Source: JBLIAZ01 sp047632015
Lineage (GTDB): Bacteria; Bacteroidota; Bacteroidia; Flavobacteriales_C; GCA-002722245
Assembly (NCBI GenBank): GCA_047632015.1
Contig: JBLIBC010000205.1
Span: forward strand, 1 to 5,269
Direction: 5' to 3'
DNA: 5,269 nucleotides
How positions within the stretch are numbered: position 1 is the first letter of the stretch; the number at the start of each line of letters is the position of its first letter. The position numbers and the translations under genes were made by a program. Positions 5,263 through 5,269 of the stretch are shown here, piece by piece. Under the pieces are notes generated by a model. That model worked only from the letters and a program-made list of their open reading frames with translations. It was not told the DNA's origin and made no database searches.

Positions 5263-5269
5263 TTTCGAC

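Noticed and set aside
1..5269. CRISPR array, tRNA or rRNA genes
   Set aside because: No regularly spaced repeat-spacer series and no recognisable structural RNA sequence was seen on either strand.

Overview
The window looks like a chromosomal segment from a member of the Bacteroidota, most likely flavobacterial. This rests on several observations. The DNA is AT-rich. Most genes have no clear Shine-Dalgarno sequence. There is a good match to the Bacteroidota sigma promoter (TTG, 20-nt spacer, TAnnTTTG). Three surface or export proteins are of types common in this phylum: a DUF4856 lipoprotein, an imelysin-like lipoprotein and the start of a TonB-dependent receptor. The assignment is an inference from gene content; no rRNA or tRNA is present.

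Positions 1-2877, minus strand: a probable three-gene operon. It is transcribed from a promoter near 2846-2877 and runs DUF4856 lipoprotein (1522-2796), imelysin-family lipoprotein (354-1478), then the N-terminus of a TonB-dependent outer-membrane receptor (1-364, running off the window). The first two genes are 43 nt apart and the last two overlap by 11 nt. Imelysin-like proteins are linked to iron uptake, so the likely role is TonB-coupled uptake of iron or an iron carrier, with two lipoproteins in the periplasm or at the outer membrane. Nested palindromes overlap and lie upstream of the -33 element and may hold operators.

Positions 2958-3908, minus strand: an integral-membrane fatty acid hydroxylase/sterol desaturase family enzyme with the complete histidine motifs. 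Positions 3909-4154 are AT-rich intergenic DNA between divergent genes. Positions 4155-4490, plus strand: a small lipoprotein with a single c-type haem motif.

Positions 4491-5269: a degraded mobile-DNA zone. A small serine recombinase gene (from 4623) is frameshifted in an A7G5 tract. Its family resemblance ends near 5100, where short repeats begin. The repeats form two pairs with a 24-nt period in opposite orientations (5114-5143 and 5221-5262). They resemble the multiple terminal repeats of IS21-type insertion sequences as I remember them. The window ends inside the second set, so a larger element may lie just to the right.

No wholly new system can be demonstrated from this sequence. The best leads are the DUF4856-imelysin-receptor operon with its palindromic promoter region, and the recombinase/insertion-sequence junction.
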